Part shown: positions 39,647-47,948 of the stretch, piece by piece
Layout of the letters: the number at the start of each line of letters is the position of its first letter
How positions within the stretch are numbered: position 1 is the stretch's first letter
Assembly: GCF_900114355.1 (NCBI RefSeq)
Contig: NZ_FOSS01000001.1
Location: 831,386-895,385, forward strand
DNA from: Lysobacter sp. cf310
Lineage (GTDB): Bacteria; Pseudomonadota; Gammaproteobacteria; Xanthomonadales; Xanthomonadaceae
Direction of reading: 5' to 3'
Length of the DNA: 64,000 nt
Position numbers and translations under genes: made by a program
Notes under the pieces: generated by a model
What the model was told of the DNA's origin: nothing
The model's input: only the letters and a program-made list of their open reading frames with translations
Databases searched by the model: none

Positions 39647-40251
39647 GCGCCGGTCTCCTGTGCGTGGCCCAGCAGGCGCTCGACGTAACGGGCGACCAGG
39701 TCGATTTCGAGATTGACCGCATCGCCGACCGAGGTCTGCGCGAACGCGGTGTGGGCGACGGTGTGCGGAATCAGCGCGACCTCGAAGCCCTGCGCGTCGG
39801 CTTCGTTGACGGTGAGGCTGACGCCGTCCACGCAGATCGAGCCCTTCTTGGCGATGTAGCGCGTGAGCGCGGCCGGCGCGGCGAAGCGCCAGCGCTGCGC
39901 GCGCGCGTCCTCGCGCACTTCCAGCACGCGACCCACGCCGTCGACGTGGCCGCTGACCAGGTGCCCGCCGAGGCGGTCGCTGGGGCGCATCGCGCGTTCC
40001 AGATTGAGCATGGCGCCGTCGCGCAGGCCGCCCAGGGTGGTCAGGCCCAGGGTTTCGGTGGAGGCGTCGGCCTCGAACCAGTCGCCGCCGAAGGCGATCA
40101 CGGTCAGGCAGACGCCGTTGACCGCGATGCTCTCGCCCAGCTTGGGTTCGGCGAAGTCGAGACTGCCGGTGGCCACGCGCAGGCGTACGTCGCCGCCCAG
40201 GCTCTGGCGATCGGCGAGCGCGCCGACGCCTTCGATGATGCCGGTGAACAT
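39643..40251 (-). CDS. ribE: Riboflavin synthase alpha chain RibE
   Basis: Dismutates two lumazines to riboflavin. The 202 residues show the two lumazine-binding barrel repeats: MFTGIIEGVGAL with GESIAVNGVCLTV in the first, and GGHLVSGHVDGVG with KGSICVDGVSLTVN in the second. It is the first gene after the FMN riboswitch and overlaps ribB (ATGA). Confidence 0.98.
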   Translation of the reverse strand: MFTGIIEGVGALADRQSLGGDVRLRVATGSLDFAEPKLGESIAVNGVCLTVIAFGGDWFEADASTETLGLTTLGGLRDGAMLNLERAMRPSDRLGGHLVSGHVDGVGRVLEVREDARAQRWRFAAPAALTRYIAKKGSICVDGVSLTVNEADAQGFEVALIPHTVAHTAFAQTSVGDAVNLEIDLVARYVERLLGHAQETGA

Positions 40252-40330
40252 CAGCGCGTCTCCCGGACAGCAAGCGCGCGGTGGCTAAGGTGGAACTTGG
40301 ACATGAAACGTTTCCCGCATGATGGTGAGC

Positions 40331-40354
40331 GAAAAACGCCTCAAGGCACGAGGC
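40331..40354 (-). terminator. Probable terminator of the FMN riboswitch expression platform
   Basis: About 30 bases after the aptamer on the minus strand, the stem GCCTC/GAGGC is followed by GTTTTTC. This is the layout of an intrinsic terminator controlled by the riboswitch. The stem is short, so control at translation is also possible. Confidence 0.5.
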
Positions 40355-40385
40355 AAGCGCACGGCGACGCGCGCCATGCGAAAGC

Positions 40386-40533
40386 CGTCTTCTTTCATCC
40401 GGACTGTGACCGTCGGCTCCGGCATCCGACCGGATCTGCTGACCCTCCGGCGTGGCCGGAGGCGCTCGCGGGCTCGCGCGGGGACTGGCCCGCGCCTACC
40501 GCCGGTGGGGAATCTCACCCCGCCCTGAAGACG
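40386..40533 (-). promoter_or_regulatory. FMN riboswitch (RFN element)
   Basis: Read on the minus strand, the conserved parts appear in order: P1 strand CGTCTTC, AGGGCGGGGTGAGATTCCCC, ACCGGCGGTA, AGCCCGCGAGC, a variable P4 hairpin (CCTCCGGCCACGCCGGAGG), GGTCAGCAGATCCGGT, GCCGACGGT, AGTCCGGATGAAAGAAGACG, closing P1. This aptamer senses FMN and lowers riboflavin gene expression. It sits 135 bases before ribE. Confidence 0.96.
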
Positions 40534-40633
40534 TTACGTTGTGGTGCCGGAAACCGGCGCGGGCATTCTAGCACCGGGGGTGGGGCCGGCCGGCCGGATG
40601 CAGTGTTCCGGGGGTGGTGGGGGTTCGCGGCCT

Positions 40634-40723
40634 AAAGCAAATCCCCCTCAATCCCCCTTTTTCAAAGGGGAAGACGAGCGCTGTTCCCCCTTTGAAAAAG
40701 GGGGCCTAGGGGGGATTTGCTTT
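40634..40723. repeat. AGCAAATCCCCC inverted element, full copy 1
   Basis: The left arm AAAGCAAATCCCCCTCAATC is followed by a C-run, TTTTT and CAAAGGGG. The right arm is its inverted counterpart, running CCCCCTTTGAAAAAGGGGG then CCTAGGGGGGATTTGCTTT. The element ends exactly at the stop codon of the methyltransferase gene (40723-40725) and lies just upstream of the riboswitch. Related copies are at 36308-36346 and 54177-54312. Confidence 0.75.
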
Positions 40724-41484
40724 CAAGCCTTACGCCGCAAATGCAAAAACAGCGGCCACTGCAGCGAGCGCAGGTCGCCCGCATCGCCCCAGGCGGCCGC
40801 CAGCGCCGGCGCATGCCGCGCGACCGGGTCGTCGCCGCTGTCGGCGCGGCAGCGCGCGGTCGCCGACATGCTGCCCAGATACCCCAGGAAACGCGCCAGC
40901 GACCATTCGGCCTCCAGCCACAGGCTGGGGGCGGGCAGCGCGGGGAACGGCCAGTCGTAACCGGCATAGGCGGCGTCGACCTGGGCGCGCTCCGGCGGCC
41001 AGTAGGCCTCGATCTGGGCGCGGAACGCGGCCACCGGTTCCAGCATGCCTTCTGGGGCCAGGAAGTCGCCGTAGCCCCAGGCCGCGAGCACGCCGCCGGG
41101 CGCGAGCACGCGCTCGCATTCGCGGAAGAAGGCCGCGCGGTCGAACCAATGCAGGGCCTGGGCGACCGCGATCAGTTGCACGCTGCCATCGGCCAAGGCG
41201 GTGCGCTCGCCGGGTTCGACCGCGAGTTCTACGCGCGCGTCGCCGGCCTGCGCCCAGTGCTGGGCGATCTGCTGGGCGCTGGGATCGCTGGCGTGGACCC
41301 AGGCGAAACGCGCGGCCAGTCCGCGCGTGGCCTGACCGCTGCCGCAGCCCGGCTCCCATACCCGCGCCGTCGCCGGCGCCACGCCGCTCAGCGCGTCGAA
41401 CAAGGCATCGGGGTACTCGGGTCGCGCCGCCGCGTAAGCGCCGGCGATCGCCGAGAAATGGTCTTTGAAGTCGGTGCCGCTCAT
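40723..41484 (-). CDS. Class I SAM-dependent methyltransferase
   Basis: 253 residues with a Rossmann methyltransferase fold: motif I VWEPGCGSGQATRGLA (about 43-58), HASDPSAQQI, and the QALHWFD motif (about 108-115) seen in trans-aconitate methyltransferase-like proteins. These are followed by LAPGGVLAAWGYGDF. The small-molecule substrate is unknown. It starts ten bases after ribD, so it rides in the ribD transcript between ribD and the riboswitch, an unusual place. The stop codon is embedded at the edge of a repeat element. Confidence 0.85.
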   Translation of the reverse strand: MSGTDFKDHFSAIAGAYAAARPEYPDALFDALSGVAPATARVWEPGCGSGQATRGLAARFAWVHASDPSAQQIAQHWAQAGDARVELAVEPGERTALADGSVQLIAVAQALHWFDRAAFFRECERVLAPGGVLAAWGYGDFLAPEGMLEPVAAFRAQIEAYWPPERAQVDAAYAGYDWPFPALPAPSLWLEAEWSLARFLGYLGSMSATARCRADSGDDPVARHAPALAAAWGDAGDLRSLQWPLFLHLRRKA

Positions 41485-41494
41485 GACCGCGCCC

Positions 41495-42595
41495 TCAGCT
41501 CAGAGCCTCCGGCCGCAACAACAGGCGCACGTCGTCGCCGATGCGGCGCGATTCGACGATGTTCAAACGCAACTTCTGGGTCATGGCCTCGATGTCCAGG
41601 CCGTCGAACAAGGGCCGCGCGTTCTGCCCCAGCAACACCGGCGCCACGTACAGCAACACTTCGTCGACCAGGCCGGCGGCGAGGAAGGCGCCGGCCAGGG
41701 TCGCGCCGGCTTCGAGCTGGATTTCGTTGACGCCGCGCTCGGCCAGCAGGCGCAGCACCGCGTCCAGATCGAAACGGCCTTCGCGCACCGCGACCGCGGC
41801 GTGCTGGGCGCTGAGCTCGCGCGGCGGCTTGGCGTCGGGCGCGTGCAGGTACAGCGTGGGCGCGTTGCCTTCGCGCACGCGTCCGCGCGCGACCGTGGCC
41901 AGGCCCGGATCCAGCACCACCCGCAGCGGCGCCACGAACGGGGTGTCGTCGCCCAGGCGCACGGTCAGCGAGGGATCGTCGGCCAGCACGGTGCCGGCGC
42001 CGGTGACGATCGCACCCGCGCGCGCGCGCCAGCGCTGCACGTCCAGGCGCGAGGCGTCGCCGCTGATCCATTTCGATTCGCCGCTGGCGAGCGCGCTGCG
42101 CCCGTCGATGCTGGTCGCCAGCTTGACCCGCAGCCACGGCCGGCCGCGCTCGATACGCGACAGGAAACCGCGATTGAGCGCGCGCGCCTGCGCCTCCATC
42201 AGACCGCTGGCCACCTCGATGCCGGCCGCCTGCAGCTGGGCGAAGCCGGCGCCGTCGACCTGCGGGAAGGGATCGCGCATCGCCGCGACCACGCGCGCGA
42301 CGCCGGCCGCGATCAAGGCCTCGCTGCAGGGGCCGGTGCGGCCGGTGTGGGCGCAGGGTTCGAGGGTGACGTAGGCGGTGGCACCGCGCGCGCGTTCGCC
42401 GGCCGCGTTCAAGGCGTGCACTTCGGCGTGCGCCTCGCCCGCGCGCTGGTGCCAGCCCTCGCCCACCACCTCGTCGCCATGCGCGATCACGCAGCCGACC
42501 ATGGGATTGGGCTTGGTGGTGTAGGCGCCCTTCTCGGCCAGGCGCAGCGCGCGGGCCATATGGCGGTGGTCGGTGGCGGTGAAGGAGGTGGTCAT
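41495..42595 (-). CDS. ribD: Bifunctional pyrimidine deaminase/reductase RibD
   Basis: Second and third steps of riboflavin synthesis. The 366 residues comprise a zinc deaminase domain (1-145; zinc site H56, C81, C90, with E58 as proton shuttle) and a reductase domain (about 150-365) with RVKLATSIDGRSAL, WISGDASRLDVQRWRA, GAGTVLADDPSLTVR and LEAGATLAGAFL. The ATG overlaps the stop of a secreted protein gene by four bases. It is upstream of the riboswitch and so not obviously under its control. Confidence 0.97.
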   Translation of the reverse strand: MTTSFTATDHRHMARALRLAEKGAYTTKPNPMVGCVIAHGDEVVGEGWHQRAGEAHAEVHALNAAGERARGATAYVTLEPCAHTGRTGPCSEALIAAGVARVVAAMRDPFPQVDGAGFAQLQAAGIEVASGLMEAQARALNRGFLSRIERGRPWLRVKLATSIDGRSALASGESKWISGDASRLDVQRWRARAGAIVTGAGTVLADDPSLTVRLGDDTPFVAPLRVVLDPGLATVARGRVREGNAPTLYLHAPDAKPPRELSAQHAAVAVREGRFDLDAVLRLLAERGVNEIQLEAGATLAGAFLAAGLVDEVLLYVAPVLLGQNARPLFDGLDIEAMTQKLRLNIVESRRIGDDVRLLLRPEALS

Positions 42596-43389
42596 GGGGC
42601 GCGCTTGAAATGGGTGGCGTCGGGAAAGTCGGAGATCAGGCTGCGATCCGCCTGCACGGTCAGGGTCATCGCGCCGCCCTCGCTGGCGCCGATGGCGTTG
42701 GCGTCGAACTCGATCAGGTACAACAGCTTGGTCGCATCGTCCACGTTCAGCCAGCGTGGACGGTCGGGCTGTTCGGGGAAGCGTACGCCGACGGCTTTCA
42801 CGACGGCATCGGCCGGCAAGGCCGCGAACTCGAATTCCCCGTCGCCGCCCTCCTTCGAGGTCCGCTCGATCACCCGCCCGTCGGCCAGACGCAGCATCGC
42901 CTTGGCCTCGCCCACCGCCAGACCGATACGCGGCTCGTACACCTTGACCCAAACGGCCTCGCCAGGGCGACGCGACCGGTGCGCCCACCAGGTGGCGACC
43001 GGCAACAGTCCCGCGTCCACCGCCTGCTGCAGGGTTTCGATGCCGTCGCCACGCACCTTGTTCAGATCGGCTTCGGTCAGGGGCGGCGGTAGCGCGCGCC
43101 GGATGCCGTCCTCGCTGTCGAGCCTGCGTTCCACCAGCACCACCGTACCGTCGCTGCGCTGCCAGCAGCCGGTCACGTCCATGCCCGCCATCGGCACCTC
43201 GCGCAGGCGGAAGCTGCCGTCCGCGTTCAACAGCAGGCTCGGCGCGGCTTTCGCCGCGCTCGCCGCATAACGCCCCGCGAGCGCCGCGTCGCCTGCTGCG
43301 CAGGTCGCGGCGGCGGGCAGCGCGAGCATGCAGGCGCACACCAGCACGATCGCGCCGGCGGCGCGCGGATAGGATCGATGGCGCGTCAT
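42592..43389 (-). CDS. Secreted protein of unknown function, paralogue A
   Basis: 265 residues. Signal peptide (about 10-28, ending LALPAAATC). The N-terminal part has RYAASAAKAAPSLLLNADGSFRLREV and VTGCWQRSDGTVVLVERR, a two-strand pattern resembling a small lipocalin-like or META-like barrel. A central DGIETLQQAVDAGLLPVATWWAH segment follows, and then a beta-rich C-terminal domain (VWVKVYEPRIG, MLRLADGRVIE, RPRWLNVDDATKLLYLIEFDA). It is closely similar along its whole length to the neighbour 43421-44266 and shares the pattern with 44285-45481. The stop overlaps the ribD start. No function is known to me. Confidence 0.72.
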   Translation of the reverse strand: MTRHRSYPRAAGAIVLVCACMLALPAAATCAAGDAALAGRYAASAAKAAPSLLLNADGSFRLREVPMAGMDVTGCWQRSDGTVVLVERRLDSEDGIRRALPPPLTEADLNKVRGDGIETLQQAVDAGLLPVATWWAHRSRRPGEAVWVKVYEPRIGLAVGEAKAMLRLADGRVIERTSKEGGDGEFEFAALPADAVVKAVGVRFPEQPDRPRWLNVDDATKLLYLIEFDANAIGASEGGAMTLTVQADRSLISDFPDATHFKRAP

Positions 43390-43420
43390 GCGGTGGGGAT
43401 TCTCTCGGCGCGGCTCGCGC

Positions 43421-44266
43421 TCATGGCGTGCGTTTGAAATGGATGCGATCGGGCGTATCCGCGCGCAGGCTGCCGTCGGCTTGAACGATCAGGGTCAAGG
43501 GACCGCCCGGCAAGGCGCCCACCGTCAGCGCGTCGAAATCGATCAGGTACAAGCGCTTAGTCGAATCGCCCGTCGTCAGCCAGCGCGTACGCACGGGCGG
43601 GTGCGGGAAACGCACCCCGATGGCGGTCACGACGGCGCCGGCGGGCAGGGACGCGAGCTCGTACTCGCCGTCGCCCGTTCCCGCGCTCGCCTCGAGTTCC
43701 TGGCCGTCCCCCAGGCGCAGCACGACCTTGGCCTCGCCCGCCGCGATGCCGACCTTGGATTCGAACAGCTTCACCCGCACCGGCTCGCCGGGCTTGCGTA
43801 CCTGATGCGCCCACACGCGCCCGACCGGCAACAAACCGGCGTCCACCGCCTGCGCGATCGTTTCGATGCCGTCGCCGCGCACCGCGTCCAGATCGGCTGG
43901 GGTCAGCGGATCGGGCAGGACGCGCTGGATGCCCTCGCCACCGCTATCCGCGCCCGGCGCGAAGATCACGCGATCGCCGTCGCGCGACCAGCAGCCGGTC
44001 ACCTCCGGCGTCGGCGCCGCTGCCGGCAGGTCGTAAATTCGGAAGCGGCCGTCCTGGTTCAAGCTCAGGCTCACCGGCACGTCCGCCACCGAGGCGTAGC
44101 GCGCCGCCAGCGCCGGGTCGGCGGGCTTGCAGGCCGCCACGGCGGATGTCGCCGGGAACGCGCAGACAAGCAGGGCCAGCATGCGCGCGCATGCCCCTTG
44201 CCATCGGGCTCGCGGGATGCGCGGCGGTGTCGCCAGGCAGCACCGTGTAGGTAGTCCATCGTTCAT
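43421..44266 (-). CDS. Secreted protein of unknown function, paralogue B
   Basis: 281 residues, not recognised. A long basic n-region is followed by a signal helix (MLALLVCAFPATSAVA, about 29-44). Then come RYASVADVPVSLSLNQDGRF, VTGCWSRDGDRVIFAPG, DGIETIAQAVDAGLLPVGRVWAHQ, and a C-terminal domain ending STKRLYLIDFDALTVG and IHFKRTP. The line-up with paralogue A is evident from VRGDGIET, the AVDAGLLPV block and the final THFKRAP/IHFKRTP. CAGGAG eight bases before ATG at 44266 supports the start. It probably arose by tandem duplication. Confidence 0.72.
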   Translation of the reverse strand: MNDGLPTRCCLATPPRIPRARWQGACARMLALLVCAFPATSAVAACKPADPALAARYASVADVPVSLSLNQDGRFRIYDLPAAAPTPEVTGCWSRDGDRVIFAPGADSGGEGIQRVLPDPLTPADLDAVRGDGIETIAQAVDAGLLPVGRVWAHQVRKPGEPVRVKLFESKVGIAAGEAKVVLRLGDGQELEASAGTGDGEYELASLPAGAVVTAIGVRFPHPPVRTRWLTTGDSTKRLYLIDFDALTVGALPGGPLTLIVQADGSLRADTPDRIHFKRTP

Positions 44267-44284
44267 CGCACGCTCCTGCGAAAG

Positions 44285-45481
44285 TCAGTGACGCACGTAA
44301 CGGCCGGGCACTCGCGGCGCGATCAGATCGCCGTTGTCCTGGCTCAGGATGATCTGCTCGAACGGCACCGGCGCCGCCGCGGCGCTGTCCAGGCGTATCG
44401 CGAAAATACGGCCCTGGGTTTCGTCCAGTGCCAGAGTCTCGGCCGGAACGTCAGGGGCTTGCAGGATCACCTGTTGCAATCGAGCGCTCGGTCGCTGCAC
44501 GGCCAAGGCCCAGCCACTGGGACCGGTTTCGGTGCGTTCACGGCGCCCGTCGGAGTACACGAACGCCACCTCGATCCCCTGAGCCCGTGCGCCGACCTTC
44601 GGATCACCGACGACGACCGCGTAGCCGCTGCGCTTGTCCATCTCGGACGGCGGCAGGCAGCGCTCAGCATCGAATGCGGCAGGGCGTAATGCCGGCGTGG
44701 GACGACCGGCCACCGCATGCAGGCGCCAAACCGCTTGCAGCCGCTGCAGATACGTTTGCGTCGCAAGCTCCGCCGCCTCCATCTCGTCGACGGGGACCGC
44801 GTCGCCGGACGTCTGCCCTTGCATGGCCGCTTCGTTCGCGGCGGCCAATGCTGCCGTGGCCGCCGCTTCCGTCGCCGACAGCATCGGCGGCGGCGAGCGC
44901 TCGGGATGCTGGACCTTAGCCTCGACCGCCACCGCGGCGGCCGTTTCCAGCGCCAGTCGCGCCTGTTCTAGCGCAGCCAAAGCCGGCGCCAGTGCAGCCT
45001 CGGCCTCGCTGCGGCGCGCAGGATCGGTCGCAGCGCTTACATCCGCGATGGCGGCCAGTTCGCCCAGTGCGAGGCCGGCCCGATAGGTCGCCACGAACCC
45101 GCAGGCCTCCTGGATCAGCGTCTCGCGCCGCTCCGCCGCGAACTCATCGAGCCGCTTTTGCGCATCTGGATTCCACGGCATTACCTGATCGAGCGAGAAC
45201 GCAGGCCCATCGCGCACCGGCGCTTGCGTGGTCAACACCACGCTGTCGGCGCCTACGTTCCAGCGCCCGCTGACCGATTCGACCATCAGGCCGTAGCTCA
45301 GGCTCCACTCGAAGCTGCCGTCAGGCCTGAGCACCAATTCCGAGCCCGCGTCGGGCGCGCCTTCCAGGGTGTAATGCCCGGCCAGCGCCGCGCGCTGCCG
45401 GTCCTCGATCGGGTCGGCGGCACGCGCCGTGGTACCGAGCAGAGCCAGCGCGAGCAGCGAGAATCTAAATGCGTTCAACAT
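44285..45481 (-). CDS. Secreted protein of unknown function, paralogue C (longer)
   Basis: 398 residues, not recognised. Signal peptide (about 1-21, FSLLALALLGTTARA). The N-terminal domain has HYTLEGAPDAGSELVLRPDG, SGRWNVGADSVVLTTQ, echoing paralogues A and B. A long alanine/glutamate-rich helical insert (about 95-260) is specific to this protein. The C-terminal domain (GYAVVVGDPKVGARAQGIEVAFVYSDGRRE, ALDETQGRIFAIRLD) again resembles the other two. AAAGGAG before ATG at 45481 fixes the start. The three genes run together with short gaps. Confidence 0.7.
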   Translation of the reverse strand: MLNAFRFSLLALALLGTTARAADPIEDRQRAALAGHYTLEGAPDAGSELVLRPDGSFEWSLSYGLMVESVSGRWNVGADSVVLTTQAPVRDGPAFSLDQVMPWNPDAQKRLDEFAAERRETLIQEACGFVATYRAGLALGELAAIADVSAATDPARRSEAEAALAPALAALEQARLALETAAAVAVEAKVQHPERSPPPMLSATEAAATAALAAANEAAMQGQTSGDAVPVDEMEAAELATQTYLQRLQAVWRLHAVAGRPTPALRPAAFDAERCLPPSEMDKRSGYAVVVGDPKVGARAQGIEVAFVYSDGRRERTETGPSGWALAVQRPSARLQQVILQAPDVPAETLALDETQGRIFAIRLDSAAAAPVPFEQIILSQDNGDLIAPRVPGRYVRH

Positions 45482-45572
45482 GCGCGAACTCCTTTCGGCG
45501 CGTAACAACGATCAGGTTTCGCAGGCCGTTCGCGCGCACTGCGCGGCCCAGGCGGATGCGCTCGCCGGGCGG

Positions 45573-46058
45573 TCATAACCAATGATTGTGAGTAGGTCCG
45601 AACGTGGCCTGCGGCGCATGACGGCGCAGCTCGGCCAGAAACGAGGGCATGTCGTCCAGGCCCAGATAGTGGCGGACCGAGCCGTCCGCCAGTTCCGCCT
45701 GCAACAGGAAAAGCCGGCCGCGCATGGTGTACGGGCGCACGCGCACGAACTGGGCCACCGGCTCGGACACCTCGTGATCGCGATCGGCCCAATGCACGCG
45801 GCCGTCGTCGAACCACATGCTCGCCGAGTCGTGCATGCGCCAGAACCTGGCCTCGATCCGACGCTCGTACCACCAGACACAGGCGAGGATCAGCGCGGCG
45901 GCGGCCAGGCCCCAACGCGCTTCGACGGCCCGAAGCGCGCCGCCGTACCACAGCGCCAAACCGGCCAGCGCCAGCAGCACCAGCCCCGAACGGGTATAGC
46001 GGAAGTGCATCCGCCGCAGTTCTTCGCGCACGAATCGGTAAGGCTGCGAGCCGGTCAT
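45573..46058 (-). CDS. Two-helix membrane protein, unknown function
   Basis: 161 residues. Two membrane helices (about 24-42 LVLLALAGLALWYGGALRA and 48-63 WGLAAAALILACVWWY) are followed by a cytoplasmic domain of about 95 residues rich in aromatic residues (DSASMWFDDGRVHWADRD, RVRPYTMRGRLFLLQAELADG, YLGLDDMPSFLAELRRHAP). The layout recalls PH-like or DUF2244-type membrane proteins, without a firm match. It starts 11 bases after nrdR and is surely co-transcribed with it. Confidence 0.65.
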   Translation of the reverse strand: MTGSQPYRFVREELRRMHFRYTRSGLVLLALAGLALWYGGALRAVEARWGLAAAALILACVWWYERRIEARFWRMHDSASMWFDDGRVHWADRDHEVSEPVAQFVRVRPYTMRGRLFLLQAELADGSVRHYLGLDDMPSFLAELRRHAPQATFGPTHNHWL

Positions 46059-46069
46059 GATCGGAAGGC

Positions 46070-46585
46070 TCAACGCTTCTTGGGCTTGTCGGGGATGTCC
46101 TCGCCCAGCAAGGGCAGCTGCGCATCGCCCGGGATATCGCGCTCCAGGCGGTCGAGTTCCTCGCGGAAATCGGCCACGTCCTCGAACGAGCGGTAGACCG
46201 AGGCGAAGCGCACGTAGCCGACGTGGTCGAGCTTGCGCAGCTCGGCCATCACGAACTCGCCGACCCGGCGCGAGGGCAGCTCGCGCTCGGCTGTCATGCG
46301 CAGCTGGTGCACCACCGCGCGTACCGCCGCTTCGATCTGCTCCTCGGCCACCGGCCGCTTCTGCAGCGCGCGGTCGAAGCCCACGCGCAGCTTGCGCGCG
46401 TCGAAAGCCTCGCGGCGGCCGTCGCCCTTGATGATCATCGGCAGTTTCAGCTCGATCGTCTCGAGCGTGCTGAAGCGCTCTCCGCAGGCCTCGCAGACGC
46501 GGCGGCGGCGGATGGTGGCGCCGTCGTCGGACACGCGCGAATCGATCACGCGGGTGTCCTGGTGCTGGCAGAAGGGGCAATGCAA
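46070..46585 (-). CDS. nrdR: Ribonucleotide reductase repressor NrdR
   Basis: Zinc-ribbon/ATP-cone repressor of ribonucleotide reductase genes. The 171 residues have zinc cysteines C3, C6, C31 and C34, [16 protein letters not shown], and an ATP-cone (about 49-139, [30 protein letters not shown]). Its usual partners glyA upstream and ribD downstream are both present but separated from it by extra genes here. Confidence 0.98.
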   Translation of the reverse strand: MHCPFCQHQDTRVIDSRVSDDGATIRRRRVCEACGERFSTLETIELKLPMIIKGDGRREAFDARKLRVGFDRALQKRPVAEEQIEAAVRAVVHQLRMTAERELPSRRVGEFVMAELRKLDHVGYVRFASVYRSFEDVADFREELDRLERDIPGDAQLPLLGEDIPDKPKKR

Positions 46586-46641
46586 AGGATTAGCCTTGGC
46601 TGGACAGCAGCGGGGAATCGGCCTTCGCGGTATTCATGCGC

Positions 46642-47199
46642 TCAGAACCGCGGGTACCAGTATTCGACGGACTCCACGCTGGCGACGGCAACGCCGCGGG
46701 ACGTGGCGGGGACGAACGTCGCCGATCTTACTGCGGCCGCGGCCGCATCGTTGAACAACACGTCGGTGCTGCACGCGACCAGGGCGTCGCCGACCTTGCC
46801 GTCCGCCGTCACCGCCACCCGCAGCATCACGTAGCCGGGGCGCAGGCGCGCCGGCGGCACTTCCGGCAAAGGAAGCGCTTGATCGCTCGCGGCAACGTAA
46901 TCGCGGCCCTCGTCGACGCCGCGCGGGCGGTGCCTGGCCTCGAATGCGCGGTACTCGGAGGCGTAGTGCACGGCGCTGCCGCGCCCGCAGACGTAGTAGT
47001 CGCCGTCGTCGGCGAACGCGATCGCCGGCCGGGCCGCGGATGGCCCCGGCGGAGCCGGCGGCATGGGCGGCGGCGGGGAGTCCGGCGGTACCGGCTCGCG
47101 CACCAGACGCACGATCGGCAAGCGCGTCGGCGTCGGGTCCGGCGCCGCCTGGACGCAGGCCGCCGCCAGCAGCAAGCTCAGGCACAGCGCCTTGCGCAT
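46642..47199 (-). CDS. Exported TonB C-terminal-like protein 1
   Basis: 185 residues. Signal peptide MRKALCLSLLLAAACVQA, then a proline-rich stretch (PPDSPPPPMPPAPPGPS, about 41-57) and a C-terminal domain like that of TonB (about 115-185: GYVMLRVAVTADGKVGDALV, LFNDAAAAAVRSATFVPA). There is no N-terminal membrane anchor of the TonB type once the signal is removed, so energy transduction is unlikely; similar domains occur in periplasmic proteins. GGAG seven bases before the ATG at 47199 supports this start; ATG at 47259 would add a basic stretch. Confidence 0.72.
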   Translation of the reverse strand: MRKALCLSLLLAAACVQAAPDPTPTRLPIVRLVREPVPPDSPPPPMPPAPPGPSAARPAIAFADDGDYYVCGRGSAVHYASEYRAFEARHRPRGVDEGRDYVAASDQALPLPEVPPARLRPGYVMLRVAVTADGKVGDALVACSTDVLFNDAAAAAVRSATFVPATSRGVAVASVESVEYWYPRF

Positions 47200-47288
47200 G
47201 CGGCGGCTCCGAATCGGGTGCAGGCCGCGAATCGCACGCGCGGGCCTCGTACCCGTCATCGCCTCGTCTCGGCCCGCATCGGAATCGA

Positions 47289-47948
47289 TCATTTGTGGCG
47301 CCGGAACCCGTACCGCGGCCCGTCCGGATAGAAGCGCATGCTCACGTTGCCGTAGTCCGCGACCGGGCGCCCGTCCTGCAACGCGGGCGCGTAGGTGACC
47401 TGCCGGGCGAACGCCAACGCCGGCGCGTGGAACAGCGGGTCGTTGCTGCAGATCACCATGGCGTCGCGGGTGCGGCCCTTGGCGTCGATGATGACCTTGA
47501 CCACCACCTCGCCGACCTTGTCGCCGGCCGCGGCGGGATACAACGCCTCGGGGCGGTTGTTCGGCTCCGGCGCGCGGCTGCCGTCCTGCGTGTAGGCGGC
47601 CTGCGCCTTGCCGCGATCCGCCTCCGACAGCCACGGCACGCGGTTGCGCGCGTGGAAGTCCGAGATCTCGCGCCAGTTCGTCCGATACGGCCCCGCCCCC
47701 GCGGACAGCTCGCACATCGGGATGTAGTAGGTCTCGGTCATCCCGATGCTTTCGCGGAAGTCCGGCAGCGGCGGCGGTGCGGGCGCGTTGATCTCGACGA
47801 TCGTCGCCTGGGCGGCTTCGGCCGGCGTGAGTGTCCTGTACTCGATCGTCGGCGGCTGGTCTTTTCCAGCCGGCGGCGCCGCGGCCGCTTGCACGCTCAG
47901 GCATGCAAGCCAGCCGAAAACCGCCAGCCGGAAACCGGCCTTAGCCAT
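47289..47948 (-). CDS. Exported TonB C-terminal-like protein 2
   Basis: 219 residues. Signal peptide to about residue 23 ([11 protein letters not shown]). A middle part with several aromatic and charged residues is followed by a TonB-C-like domain (about 138-215: [49 protein letters not shown]). It resembles the neighbour 46642-47199 in its C-terminal half ([13 protein letters not shown] against VACSTDVLFNDAA). Its start overlaps the glyA stop by eight bases (ATGGCTAA), implying translational coupling to serine hydroxymethyltransferase. Confidence 0.72.
   Translation of the reverse strand: MAKAGFRLAVFGWLACLSVQAAAAPPAGKDQPPTIEYRTLTPAEAAQATIVEINAPAPPPLPDFRESIGMTETYYIPMCELSAGAGPYRTNWREISDFHARNRVPWLSEADRGKAQAAYTQDGSRAPEPNNRPEALYPAAAGDKVGEVVVKVIIDAKGRTRDAMVICSNDPLFHAPALAFARQVTYAPALQDGRPVADYGNVSMRFYPDGPRYGFRRHK

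Noticed and set aside
40285-40518. A 77-codon minus-strand frame upstream of ribE
   Set aside because: It runs through the FMN riboswitch; the sequence is explained by the aptamer and leader.
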